A stretch of 29,821 nt of DNA from DATBHM01 sp036557505 (GCA_036557505.1 DATBHM010000103.1:1-29821), one strand, 5' to 3'. Positions 9,302-16,663 are shown, numbered from the stretch's first letter. Made by a program: numbers and translations. Notes: generated from the sequence alone by a model not told the origin.

Positions 9302-10375
9302 ATGGGCGTCCTGGACGGGCGCGTGGTGGTGGTCACCCGGCCTGGGGGGGAGGGCGGGGTGCTCACGGACCTGCTCCGGGCGGCCGGCGCGACCGTGCTG
9401 GAGGCGCCGGCGATCGAGATCCTGCCGGCCGCCGACACCGAGCCCCTCGACGAGGCGGTCGCCGACCTGTGCGAGGGCGGGTTCGACTGGGTGGTGTTCT
9501 CGAGTCCCCGGGCCGTGGACGCGGTCTGCGAGCGCATGGACGCTCTGGGGTTCCGCCGGGGGATGTCGTCGATGATCGCCGCGGTCGGTCCGGCCACCGC
9601 GGCGGCGCTGCTCGAGGCCGGGTTCCACGTGCACCTGGTGGCCGATCCGCACACGACCGACGCGCTGGCCGGGCAGTTCCCGTCGGGTCGGGGGCGGGTG
9701 CTGCTGCCGCGCGCCGACATCGCCCCGGCGGGGATGGAGGCGGCGCTCGAGGCGAAGGGGTGGACGCCAGTTCGGGTCGTGGCGTACCGGACCGGGCTGT
9801 CGGCGACCATGCCGGACGAGGTCGAGACGGCGCTCGCCGGCGCGCGGGTCGACGTCGTCGCCTTCACCAGCGCGTCCACGGTGCGGGGGTTCGCGTCGCT
9901 GACGCCCCGCCGGGATGCGCCGGCCGTCGCCATCGGGCCGGTGACCGCCCGCGCGGCGCGGGAGGAGGGCTTCCGGGTGGCCGCCGTGGGCGAACCGCAC
10001 ACCATGGAGGGCGTTGCCGCCGCGGTGGCCGAGGCGCTCGGCGCGGACCGCGTGTTCCACATCGCCGAGGCCGGGCGCGCGCAGGCGGGCAGGGCGTCGG
10101 GGACCTACGAGGACCCCTCGCTCGGGACCGAGGGGTTCATCCACTGCTCGTTCCGCCGACAGGTCGCCGGAGTGGCGGACGCGTACTTCGCCGGACGTCC
10201 CGGCCTGGTGCTGCTGGAGATCGACCCGCCCCGGCTGACCTCACCGCTCCGGGTCGAGCCCTCCGGGGGCGATCGGTTCCCGCACGTGTACGGCCCGCTG
10301 AACTGGGACGCCGTCGTGGCGGCGCATCCGTTCGAACCGGGACCGGACGGTTTGTTCGAAGCCCCGGCCGGATGA
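9302..10375 (+). CDS. hemD: Uroporphyrinogen-III synthase fused to a C-terminal DUF952 domain
   Basis: Residues about 1-243 form the two-lobed HemD domain, with VVVVTRPGGEGG at the start, DWVVFSSPRAVDAV, VVAYRT and VVAFTSASTVRGFA. This enzyme closes hydroxymethylbilane to uroporphyrinogen III with inversion of ring D. From residue about 251 to 354 the same frame continues into a complete DUF952-like domain: VFHIAEAG, YEDPSLGTEGFIHCS, LVLLEIDP and FPHVYGPLNWDAV. DUF952 proteins are normally separate, about 110 residues long and of unknown function. No stop separates the two. An in-frame GTG at 10052 could in principle start the second domain separately. The ATG follows hemC by one base. The fusion is read directly from the frame; its purpose is unknown. 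Confidence 0.93.
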   Translation: MGVLDGRVVVVTRPGGEGGVLTDLLRAAGATVLEAPAIEILPAADTEPLDEAVADLCEGGFDWVVFSSPRAVDAVCERMDALGFRRGMSSMIAAVGPATAAALLEAGFHVHLVADPHTTDALAGQFPSGRGRVLLPRADIAPAGMEAALEAKGWTPVRVVAYRTGLSATMPDEVETALAGARVDVVAFTSASTVRGFASLTPRRDAPAVAIGPVTARAAREEGFRVAAVGEPHTMEGVAAAVAEALGADRVFHIAEAGRAQAGRASGTYEDPSLGTEGFIHCSFRRQVAGVADAYFAGRPGLVLLEIDPPRLTSPLRVEPSGGDRFPHVYGPLNWDAVVAAHPFEPGPDGLFEAPAG

Positions 10376-10393
10376 ACTCGCCGGCACCGCGGC

Positions 10394-10399
10394 TAGACT
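10394..10399 (+). promoter_or_regulatory. Internal -10 box for hemB, leaderless
   Basis: TAGACT ends eight bases before the ATG at 10408 and lies just after the hemD stop. It suggests that hemB has its own promoter in addition to read-through from the heme operon. Confidence 0.55.
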
Positions 10400-10407
10400 G
10401 GGCCGTC

Positions 10408-11388
10408 ATGGGCTTTCCCGACCACCGGCCCCGTCGGATGCGGGCGCGCGAGGCGCTCCGGCGCATGGTGCGCGAGACCGACCTCACACCGCGGCACCTC
10501 GTGGCGCCGCTGTTCGTCAAGGAGGGAATCGCCGAACCGGCGCCGATCTCCTCCATGCCGGGCCATTCGCAGCACACGGTCGAGTCGCTGCGCAAGGAGG
10601 CCGTCGACGTGGCCTCGCGGGGGATCCGGAACTTCATCCTGTTCGGGGTGCCGGTCCGGAAGGACGCGGAAGGCACCGAGTCGCACAATCCCGAGGGGAT
10701 CGCCCAGCACGCGCTGCGGGCGTTGAAGGACGAGCTCGGAGAGGACTGTGTCGTGGTCGCGGATCTGTGTCTCGACGAGTACACGGACCACGGGCACTGC
10801 GGCGTGCTCACCGACGCGGGCGAGGTCGACAACGACCGCACGCTCGAGATCTACGGCCGGATCGCGATCGCACAGGCCGAGGCCGGCGCGGACCTGGTCG
10901 GGCCGAGCGGCATGATGGACGGGCAGGTCGCGGCGATCCGCGAAGCGCTCGACGGGGGCGGGTTCCAGGGGGTCGGGATCATGGCGTACTCGGCGAAGTT
11001 CGCCAGCGGGTTCTACGGGCCCTTCCGGGAGGCCGCCGAGTGCGCGCCGCAGTTCGGCGACCGCCGCGGCTACCAGATGGACCCTGCGAACCTCGAGGAG
11101 GCCGTCCGCGAGGTGGAGGCCGACATCGACGAGGGCGCGGACATCGTGATGGTCAAGCCGGCGCTCGCCTACCTCGACGTGATCCGGGCGGCCAAGGACG
11201 CGACCGGCCACCCGATGGCCGCCTACAACGTGAGCGGCGAGTACTCCATGGTGAAGGCCGCGGCCGAGCGCGGCTGGATCGACGGCCGCCAGGTCACGCT
11301 CGAGATCCTCACCAGCATCCGCCGCGCCGGGGCCGACCTCATCCTCACCTACCACGCCAAGGAAGCCGCGGACTGGCTGTCCGGCTGA
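10408..11388 (+). CDS. hemB: Delta-aminolevulinic acid dehydratase (porphobilinogen synthase)
   Basis: It condenses two 5-aminolevulinate molecules to porphobilinogen. The 326-residue protein has both Schiff-base lysines: K197 in MAYSAKFASGFYGPF and K250 in IVMVKPALAYLD. The metal-binding loop reads DLCLDEYTDHGHCG, with cysteines at about 121 and 131 but aspartate at about 123, where classic zinc enzymes have a second cysteine. Metal use may therefore differ from the three-cysteine zinc type. I chose the ATG at 10408 because TAGACT lies eight bases before it. An upstream in-frame ATG at 10372 overlaps the hemD stop and would add 12 residues through coupled translation. It is the last gene of the heme cluster and is followed by an 18-base palindrome. 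Confidence 0.96.
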   Translation: MGFPDHRPRRMRAREALRRMVRETDLTPRHLVAPLFVKEGIAEPAPISSMPGHSQHTVESLRKEAVDVASRGIRNFILFGVPVRKDAEGTESHNPEGIAQHALRALKDELGEDCVVVADLCLDEYTDHGHCGVLTDAGEVDNDRTLEIYGRIAIAQAEAGADLVGPSGMMDGQVAAIREALDGGGFQGVGIMAYSAKFASGFYGPFREAAECAPQFGDRRGYQMDPANLEEAVREVEADIDEGADIVMVKPALAYLDVIRAAKDATGHPMAAYNVSGEYSMVKAAAERGWIDGRQVTLEILTSIRRAGADLILTYHAKEAADWLSG

Positions 11389-11406
11389 CCGCAGCTCGAG
11401 CTGCGG
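11389..11406 (+). terminator. 18-bp perfect palindrome after hemB, candidate terminator
   Basis: CCGCAGCTCGAGCTGCGG begins on the first base after the hemB stop codon. As RNA it can fold as a 7-bp GC-rich stem with a TCGA loop. No T tract follows, as is common for actinobacterial hairpin terminators, so termination is inferred from position only. Confidence 0.55.
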
Positions 11407-11477
11407 AGGCCGCTTCGATCAGGCTGCCCGGCTGCCCCCGAGCCGGCAGATCCGGGTCGAATCCATGCTCCGTGCGA

Positions 11478-11496
11478 GTGTGCTGAGGTGTGTGCT
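11478..11496 (+). promoter_or_regulatory. Direct repeat overlapping the vapBC promoter, candidate operator
   Basis: GTGTGCT occurs at 11478-11484 and again at 11490-11496, twelve bases apart. The second copy ends on the first T of the -10 box. Ribbon-helix-helix antitoxins commonly repress their own promoter through short spaced repeats, so this is a plausible VapBC operator. Confidence 0.4.
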
Positions 11497-11501
11497 AACG
11501 T
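11496..11501 (+). promoter_or_regulatory. -10 box of the vapBC operon, leaderless
   Basis: TAACGT ends six bases before the ATG at 11508. There is no Shine-Dalgarno sequence. Confidence 0.6.
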
Positions 11502-11507
11502 CGGCAC

Positions 11508-11747
11508 ATGCGAGTCCACATCAGCCTCGAGGAGGACCTCGTGCGGCAGGTGGATGACCTCGTGGGTCCTCGCGGCAGGAGCCCCTTCGTCGCGGACGCC
11601 GTGCGACGGGCCGTCGAAGAGGAATTGCGCTGGCGCGCCATCAAGCGAGCTGCAGGCGGAATCGCCGATCACGGCCACGACTGGGACGACGACCCGGCAG
11701 CATGGGTTCGCGCTCAGCGTCGCGCCGATCCACGAGGTGTCGGCTGA
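11508..11747 (+). CDS. Ribbon-helix-helix antitoxin, VapB-like
   Basis: A 79-residue protein. Residues 1-43 form a ribbon-helix-helix DNA-binding domain: MRVHISLEEDLVRQVDDLV is a beta strand and helix A, and GRSPFVADAVRRAVEEEL is helix B. The C-terminal part, with DHGHDWDDDPAAWV and neighbouring acidic residues, looks like the flexible tail that wraps and blocks a PIN toxin. The toxin gene starts on the very next base, which is the usual antitoxin-first order. The complex probably represses its own promoter, for which a direct repeat overlaps the -10 box. The start is supported by a TAACGT box six bases upstream. Confidence 0.9.
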   Translation: MRVHISLEEDLVRQVDDLVGPRGRSPFVADAVRRAVEEELRWRAIKRAAGGIADHGHDWDDDPAAWVRAQRRADPRGVG

Positions 11748-12143
11748 ATGGGCGCGGTCGTGCTCGACACGACCGTGCTCATCGACTACCTGCGGGGGCG
11801 CCCCGGCACGGTCGCGCGCCTGACCCGCCTCGAGTCGACCGGGGATCGGCCCTACGTGTGTGCCATCAGCGTCGAGGAGGTCACGAGAGGGCTTCGGCCC
11901 GTCGAGGACGATACGTTCGTCGACCTCCTCGCGGGTGTTCGGGTCGCTCCACTCGGGGTTCCCGAAGGCCGGCTCGCCGGCTACTGGCGGCGATCATTCA
12001 GCAAACGGGGACGTACCGTCCTCCAGTCGGACGCCCTGATCGCGGCCGCGGCGGTGGGGGTCGGAGCACGAGTCGCCACGGGGAACCCGCGCGACTTCGC
12101 GTTTCCCGGTGTCGCGGTCGAGCATTGGCCGGTTGGCGAGTGA
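11748..12143 (+). CDS. PIN-domain ribonuclease toxin, VapC-like
   Basis: A 131-residue PIN domain of normal VapC length. The acidic metal-binding residues are visible: D7 in VVLDTTVLIDYL, E43/E44 in SVEEVTRG, D95 in VLQSDALIAAAA, and D116 in TGNPRDFAF. VapC toxins are Mg-dependent RNases that cleave tRNA or rRNA at specific sites and arrest growth; the target here cannot be told. The gene abuts the antitoxin with no spacing (TGA then ATG), so expression is coupled. All catalytic acids are intact, suggesting a functional toxin. The pirin gene starts ten bases downstream on the same strand. Confidence 0.92.
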   Translation: MGAVVLDTTVLIDYLRGRPGTVARLTRLESTGDRPYVCAISVEEVTRGLRPVEDDTFVDLLAGVRVAPLGVPEGRLAGYWRRSFSKRGRTVLQSDALIAAAAVGVGARVATGNPRDFAFPGVAVEHWPVGE

Positions 12144-12153
12144 GGAGCGAGCC

Positions 12154-12870
12154 ATGACGATCGACATCCGGACCGACGACCAGATCTCCGACGTCGAGGG
12201 CGGGTGGTTCCGGGCCCGATGGCACTTCTCGTTCGACTCGTACCACGACCCCGAGTACATGGGTTTCGGGAACCTGCGGGTGTTCAACGACGACCGGTTG
12301 ATCCCCGGCGCGGTCTGGCCGATGCACCCGCACCGCGACATCGAGGGCCTGACCTACGTCGTCGAGGGGACGTTCCGCCACGAGGACGACGTGGGCGGCG
12401 ATCCGGGGAACCTCCCCGCCGGCTCGGTGCAGCGCATGACGCTCGGCCGCGGCGCGTACCACTCGGAGCAGAACGGCTCGGAGACCGAACCGATGCGCTT
12501 CATCCAGATGTGGATCATGCCCACGGAGCTCGGTCTGCCGCCGGGCGTCGAGCAGCGGGTGTTCGACGTGGACGACCGGACGGGCAACCTCCTCGAGGTG
12601 ATCTCGCCGGAGGGCGGGACCGCCGTCAGGGTCCACGGCGACGCGCGCGTGTTCGTCTCGCGACTCCTCCCGCCCGAGCGGGTCCGTCACGAGCCCGGCC
12701 CCGATCGCGGCGTGTACCTCTACGTCATCGGGGGCGACGTCGCGGTGAACGGCGAGCGGATGGTGACCGGATCGGCCGCCCGGATCCGAGACGAGTCCGC
12801 GATCGAGATCGTCCCCGGCGCGGAGACCGAGCTGATCATGGTCGACGTCGACCTCACCTGGAATCGCTGA
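12154..12870 (+). CDS. Pirin family protein (bicupin)
   Basis: A 238-residue two-cupin protein close to the YhhW-type pirins. The N-terminal cupin carries the metal ligands in MHPHRDIEGLTYVVEG (about H58 and H60) and in AYHSEQ (about H103 and E105). Some family members have quercetin 2,3-dioxygenase activity and others act as redox-linked regulators; neither can be assigned here. I chose the ATG at 12154, which has AGGAG five to ten bases upstream and gives the usual MTIDIRTDDQ start. It follows vapC by ten bases and may be read from the toxin-antitoxin promoter. Its 3' end overlaps the convergent PaaK-like gene by 17 bases. Confidence 0.92.
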   Translation: MTIDIRTDDQISDVEGGWFRARWHFSFDSYHDPEYMGFGNLRVFNDDRLIPGAVWPMHPHRDIEGLTYVVEGTFRHEDDVGGDPGNLPAGSVQRMTLGRGAYHSEQNGSETEPMRFIQMWIMPTELGLPPGVEQRVFDVDDRTGNLLEVISPEGGTAVRVHGDARVFVSRLLPPERVRHEPGPDRGVYLYVIGGDVAVNGERMVTGSAARIRDESAIEIVPGAETELIMVDVDLTWNR

Positions 12871-14191
12871 CGCGGAACTGGCCCGGTTGCTGCGCGGCGG
12901 CGGGCTGAGCTCCCGACGGGGACGCATCGAATCGCCGCTCCACGAGGTGGAACTTCCGGCCGGCGGTGGACGGGAAGCCCGCCACGTCGCGCACCTCCAC
13001 ATGGACCTCGGCGTCGAGGACGCGGCGGTACACGGGCTCGATGAGGGCCGCCAGGTCGTCCCGCCGTCCCTCCGTCCACTGCACCTCGACCAGGAATCGA
13101 TCCGGCGCCTGCTGGACGACGCGGTACCGGGCCACCGCGTCGAGGAACGCCCGCCCCAGCAGCGTCATCAGGCCAAGCCGGAACGGCCACACCCTCCGGC
13201 CGTCGGGGGTGAGCACCCAGTCGTCCGTTCGACCCTCGACCTGCGTCATCCTCGGGAAGACGATGCCGCATGAACACGGACCGGCGAGGATCGCGGCCCG
13301 GTCGGCCGTGCGGTATCGAACGAACGGCGTCGTCAGGTTCCACAGATTGGTCACGACCACGTCGCCCGCCACCCCGGCCGGGACGGGACGATCGTCGTCG
13401 TCCACGATCTCCACCAGCACCGAGTCGGCGTTGACGTGGTAGCCGTCGGCCGACGGGCACCGCCAGGCCACATGACCGCCCTCACGGAGGGCGTACATGT
13501 CGAGCACCGTGGCCCCGAACGCCCGCGCGATCGAGGTCATCCACTCCGGGTGAAGGACCTCGCCGAAGGTCACGACCCAGGGGACACGGAGTTGCTCCCC
13601 GGCATCCGCGACCTCCATCAGGATGCTCGGCCACCCCACGACCACCTCGGCTCGTGCGGTTCGGATCCGATCGGCGAGCGAGCGTGGGGACGCCGGCACC
13701 CGCGTCCTCACCACCCGGCCGTTCAGGGTGGAGCGTGCGTCCTCCAGCTGTCCGGCCACATCGGCCACGAACGTTCGGGCCCGCGGGGGGATCCCCTGCG
13801 CGTCGAGCTGTCTGGCCAGCACGACCCGCTGGAACAGGGCCTCCTCCCGGGACTGGCCGGCGCTGAGCGGCCGCCCGGTCGTCCCCGACGTCCCGACTCG
13901 AAGGAGCGGCCGGGGCCGGGACGAGAGGCGGTCCTCGAAGGGGACGGCGGCGAGGACGCTCCGATCCACGATGGGCAGCTCGGAGACCGACCGTCCCGCG
14001 TCGAGCGCGTCCGCGGCGTACAGCGACCGGTAGGGCTCCGTCGCGGCGGCGGCGCTCACCGCTGCCGAGAGCCGCTCCCGCTGCACATCCTGAAGGAGGG
14101 CGAGGGGGGCGCGGAGCATGCGGCGAGCCTCCCTGAGCAACACCGCGGTCCGCAGAGCATCGGTCCCGGCCACGGCGCGCCATTGTGGCAC
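12854..14191 (-). CDS. PaaK/CapK-like adenylate-forming enzyme (phenylacetate-CoA ligase family)
   Basis: A 445-residue ANL-superfamily protein of the PaaK/CoF-synthetase type. The phosphate-binding loop is RVGTSGTTGRPLSAG. YALREGGHVAWRCPSADGYHVN corresponds to the PaaK adenine-binding block. FVRYRTADRAAI and VEGRTDDWVLTPDGRRVWP form the hinge and start of the C-terminal domain. Such proteins activate aryl or acyl carboxylates as AMP esters; the acceptor (CoA, a carrier protein or another nucleophile) is unknown. The start is GTG at 14191; a second GTG at 14173, eight bases after CACAAT, is an alternative. It is divergent from the small amidase gene and faces the same direction as the ACP/AMP-ligase operon beyond it, which may indicate a shared acyl-transfer pathway. 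Confidence 0.88.
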   Translation of the reverse strand: MPQWRAVAGTDALRTAVLLREARRMLRAPLALLQDVQRERLSAAVSAAAATEPYRSLYAADALDAGRSVSELPIVDRSVLAAVPFEDRLSSRPRPLLRVGTSGTTGRPLSAGQSREEALFQRVVLARQLDAQGIPPRARTFVADVAGQLEDARSTLNGRVVRTRVPASPRSLADRIRTARAEVVVGWPSILMEVADAGEQLRVPWVVTFGEVLHPEWMTSIARAFGATVLDMYALREGGHVAWRCPSADGYHVNADSVLVEIVDDDDRPVPAGVAGDVVVTNLWNLTTPFVRYRTADRAAILAGPCSCGIVFPRMTQVEGRTDDWVLTPDGRRVWPFRLGLMTLLGRAFLDAVARYRVVQQAPDRFLVEVQWTEGRRDDLAALIEPVYRRVLDAEVHVEVRDVAGFPSTAGRKFHLVERRFDASPSGAQPAAAQQPGQFRVSDSR

Positions 14192-14213
14192 GGGGTCGTC
14201 GAGATCGATGCGG

Positions 14214-14219
14214 TAACGT
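14214..14219 (+). promoter_or_regulatory. -10 box of the PGRP-type amidase gene
   Basis: TAACGT ends ten bases before the ATG at 14230. No Shine-Dalgarno is visible. This box favours the ATG over the in-frame GTG codons at 14185 and 14218. Confidence 0.5.
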
Positions 14220-14229
14220 GCCCGCCCTG

Positions 14230-14772
14230 ATGCCGGAGGGGAGCCGGGACGAGCTGGTGGTCCCGCGCTCGGCGTGGGCCGAGCGCGACGTTCGGTTGCT
14301 CCCGCTCATCCCGGGGCGGCGGATCCGCCACACGTGGGTCCACCACACCCGGCGACGCCTGCCCGGAGGCGCGGCATCGGACGAAGCCGCGGAGCGGGCC
14401 TTCATGCGCGACCTGGAGGACTACCACGTGGACACGCGCGGGTTCCGGGCCGTCGGGTATTCGTTCGTCATCATGCCCGGCGGCCGGACGTACGAGGGGC
14501 GCGGCTGGGGAATGCTCGGCGCGCACACCCTGCGGCGGAACGGGAACTCCTACGGGATCGCCCTGGTGGGCAACTTCGACGAGGACCAGCCGACGCCGGA
14601 GGCGCTCTCGGCCTGTCTCGCCCTGATCCGTCTGGGGATCGAAGGCGGCCATCTGAGCGGCACCGACCATCCCACCGGCGGTCACGGCGACGTGGCGGAC
14701 ACGCCGTGCCCCGGCGTCAACCTGACCTCGTGGCTCAGGGGGGCCCGGGCGGAGCTCCGGCCGTCCCGGTAG
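14230..14772 (+). CDS. PGRP-type N-acetylmuramoyl-L-alanine amidase, apparently leader-less protein
   Basis: A 180-residue single-domain peptidoglycan recognition protein / amidase_2 fold. The zinc ligands expected for the active enzyme are present: a histidine in TWVHHT (H38/H39), H142 in GGHGDV and C150 in DTPCPG. The catalytic tyrosine appears in AVGYSFVI (about Y77). It should cleave the bond between N-acetylmuramate and L-alanine of muropeptides. No signal peptide or membrane segment is seen, so it either acts on recycled muropeptides in the cytoplasm or leaves by another route. The start is chosen from the TAACGT box ten bases upstream. Its 3' end overlaps the convergent AMP-ligase gene by 38 bases (14735-14772). 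Confidence 0.9.
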   Translation: MPEGSRDELVVPRSAWAERDVRLLPLIPGRRIRHTWVHHTRRRLPGGAASDEAAERAFMRDLEDYHVDTRGFRAVGYSFVIMPGGRTYEGRGWGMLGAHTLRRNGNSYGIALVGNFDEDQPTPEALSACLALIRLGIEGGHLSGTDHPTGGHGDVADTPCPGVNLTSWLRGARAELRPSR

Positions 14773-16420
14773 GGCGGGCGGGTCCCTCGGTCCGAGGGCG
14801 AACGGGAGCCGCGGCATCCGGGAGGCCGCCGGCTTCGAAGGCCTCCCGCAGCGCGTGCCGGCGGAGCTTGCCGCTGGTGGTCTTGGGGATCGTGCCCCGG
14901 GGGACGACCAGGGCCCGGGTCGAGGTGATCCCGGTGGCGTCGACGACCGCGTTCCTGACGGAGGCGGCCAGGGCACCCGGGTCCGCCGACGGTTCCGGCT
15001 CGACGACCACCACCACGTGCCCGTCGCCGCCCGAGAACGCCACGCATCGTCCGGCCCGCACTCCGGCGACGCGCGCGGCGGCCCACTCCAGGTCCTCCGC
15101 CGGATACGTGCGACCGAGGACCACCACGACGTCCTTGATCCGCCCGACGAAGAACAGCTCCCCGTCCGCCAGGTAGCCGAGATCCCCGGTCCGGAGCCAC
15201 CCGTCGGCGAAGGCGGCGGGGGCCGAACGCCCCAGGTAGCCGTCCATGACGGTCGGGCCGCGGACCTGGATCTCGCCCACCCGGCGGTCGCCGGGGGGTT
15301 CCTCGCCGGCGATCCGCAGCTCCAGCCCGGGGAGCGGACGTCCGCACGAGACCACCCGGCGTGATCGGGAACCGGGCACGGCGGGCGACCCCACGCCCGC
15401 GCCCAGGGCGTCCAGGTCGACCTCGTCGATCCGGATGCCGCTGCCCGGAGGGGTGATCGTGACCGTGAGCGTCGCCTCCGCCAGGCCGTAGGCGACCGCC
15501 AGTGATTCGGCGCGCAGTCCGAGCGCCGGCCCCCGCTCCGCGAGGCGGCCGACCAGGTCCGGTTCCACCGTCTCCGCGGCGAGGACGCCCAGCCGGAGCG
15601 TGGACAGGTCGATCCCCTCGGGCTCCGCGAGGGAAGCTCGAAGCGCTGCGCTCCAGCCGGACGGCGGTCCCGACGTGAACGTGGCTCCGACCTCGGTCGC
15701 CAGGCGGAGCCATTCCCGAGGGATACGCGCGAACCGTTCCGTCGGAAGGACATGACCGGAGGAGGACATCAGCAGCGGCCGCACCAGATACCCGAACAGG
15801 CCGTTGTCGTGGAAGAACGGCAGCCAGCCCAGGAAGACGTCCTCCGGGGTGAACCCGTACGCCCGGCCCATGGCCCCGATCGACGCGACGACGGCGCCGT
15901 GGCTGAGGACGGCTCCCTTGGGCGAGGCCGTGCCGCCCGAGGTGAACTGCACCACCGCCGGCGCGGAGGGATCGGGCGGGGCCTGCACACCGCCGTGCCC
16001 GCGCTCGGGAACGTCGTTCCAGTCGAGGCCCGCGCCCGCGGGCACCGCGTCCAGCAGATCGGGGTCGGCCAGGACCAGCCTGCTTCCGGCCGCTCGCACG
16101 AGCGCGGCGACCTGGTCGCCGAACACCGAGCGGTCGCGGATCCGGATGGGGAACGGGATGGGGACCAGGACGGCGCCCGCGGCCCACACGGAGAAGGCCG
16201 AGATCGCCCACTCCGGCCGGTTGGGGCCGAGGACGCCCACCCGATCGCCGGGCGAGACTCCCGCCGCCCGAAGTCCCCCCGCCCGGGCCGCGGCCCGGGT
16301 TGCGATCTCCGAGGAGCGGAGCGAGTGGGTTCCCCCCTCGAGGTGGAACGTCAGGCGCGCGGCCTCGCCGGCGGCGTTCAGGCCCTCGAGCAGGGTGGCC
16401 GATCGGAGGGAACCACCCAT
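14735..16420 (-). CDS. Fatty acyl-AMP ligase-like AMP-dependent synthetase
   Basis: A 561-residue ANL enzyme with all core motifs: VVQFTSGGTASPKGAVLSH (ATP phosphate loop), WLPFFHDNGLFGYL, VAYGLAEATL, GWLRTGDLGYL, the GRIKDVVVVLGRTYPAEDLE hinge, and a C-terminal PKTTSGKLRRHALRE with the catalytic lysine. The hinge and the FHDNGL block resemble fatty acyl-AMP ligases, which load activated acids onto a carrier protein rather than CoA. The preceding gene encodes an acyl carrier protein that ends three bases before this ATG, so it is the likely acceptor. The start has no Shine-Dalgarno, consistent with coupling. The last 25 residues are a Pro/Gly-rich tail. It is the last gene of a four-gene operon. 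Confidence 0.92.
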   Translation of the reverse strand: MGGSLRSATLLEGLNAAGEAARLTFHLEGGTHSLRSSEIATRAAARAGGLRAAGVSPGDRVGVLGPNRPEWAISAFSVWAAGAVLVPIPFPIRIRDRSVFGDQVAALVRAAGSRLVLADPDLLDAVPAGAGLDWNDVPERGHGGVQAPPDPSAPAVVQFTSGGTASPKGAVLSHGAVVASIGAMGRAYGFTPEDVFLGWLPFFHDNGLFGYLVRPLLMSSSGHVLPTERFARIPREWLRLATEVGATFTSGPPSGWSAALRASLAEPEGIDLSTLRLGVLAAETVEPDLVGRLAERGPALGLRAESLAVAYGLAEATLTVTITPPGSGIRIDEVDLDALGAGVGSPAVPGSRSRRVVSCGRPLPGLELRIAGEEPPGDRRVGEIQVRGPTVMDGYLGRSAPAAFADGWLRTGDLGYLADGELFFVGRIKDVVVVLGRTYPAEDLEWAAARVAGVRAGRCVAFSGGDGHVVVVVEPEPSADPGALAASVRNAVVDATGITSTRALVVPRGTIPKTTSGKLRRHALREAFEAGGLPDAAAPVRPRTEGPARPTGTAGAPPGPP

Positions 16421-16423
16421 GGC

Positions 16424-16663
16424 TCAGCGACGCCGGCGCTTGTCGCGAACCAGGCCCGCCACCTTCGAGACGCTGGCGAACCGCTCCGCCACCAGCTCGT
16501 CGTCGTTCAGGACGATGTCGAACCGATCCTCGAGGAACACGATCAGCTGCTCGAGGGCCAGCGAGTCGAGCAGCCCGGCAGCGAGCGGATCCTCCCCGTG
16601 GAGGGCCCGGCCGTCCAGCAGCTCGCCCTCGATGAAGCCCCGGATGTCCCCAGCGATCGACAT
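16424..16663 (-). CDS. Acyl carrier protein
   Basis: A 79-residue carrier protein. The phosphopantetheine attachment site is the serine of LLDSLALEQLIVFLED (about S34), the standard DSL motif at the start of helix 2. The protein ends in a basic KRRRR tail, which is unusual for a normally acidic ACP. It has a strong Shine-Dalgarno (GAGGGGGG) before its ATG. It lies between an alpha/beta hydrolase and a FAAL-like ligase, so it is a dedicated carrier for one acyl group rather than the housekeeping fatty-acid ACP. The acyl chain is unknown. Confidence 0.93.
   Translation of the reverse strand: MSIAGDIRGFIEGELLDGRALHGEDPLAAGLLDSLALEQLIVFLEDRFDIVLNDDELVAERFASVSKVAGLVRDKRRRR

Noticed and set aside
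7705..10062. Reverse open frame of 785 codons across chdC, hemC and hemD
   Set aside because: It is entirely antisense to three well-supported heme genes and has no recognisable domain.
10052..10375. DUF952 as a separate gene from the internal GTG
   Set aside because: The frame is continuous with hemD and there is no Shine-Dalgarno or -10 box before the GTG; it is kept as a possibility under the fusion finding only.
11440..11475. tRNA-like T-arm sequence (CCGGGTCGAATCC) after hemB
   Set aside because: It lacks one T of the normal T-loop, and no matching acceptor stem or anticodon arm could be found upstream.
12154..12870. Quercetin dioxygenase as a specific name for the pirin
   Set aside because: The metal ligands fit, but activity varies within pirins and nothing in the context supports a flavonoid substrate.
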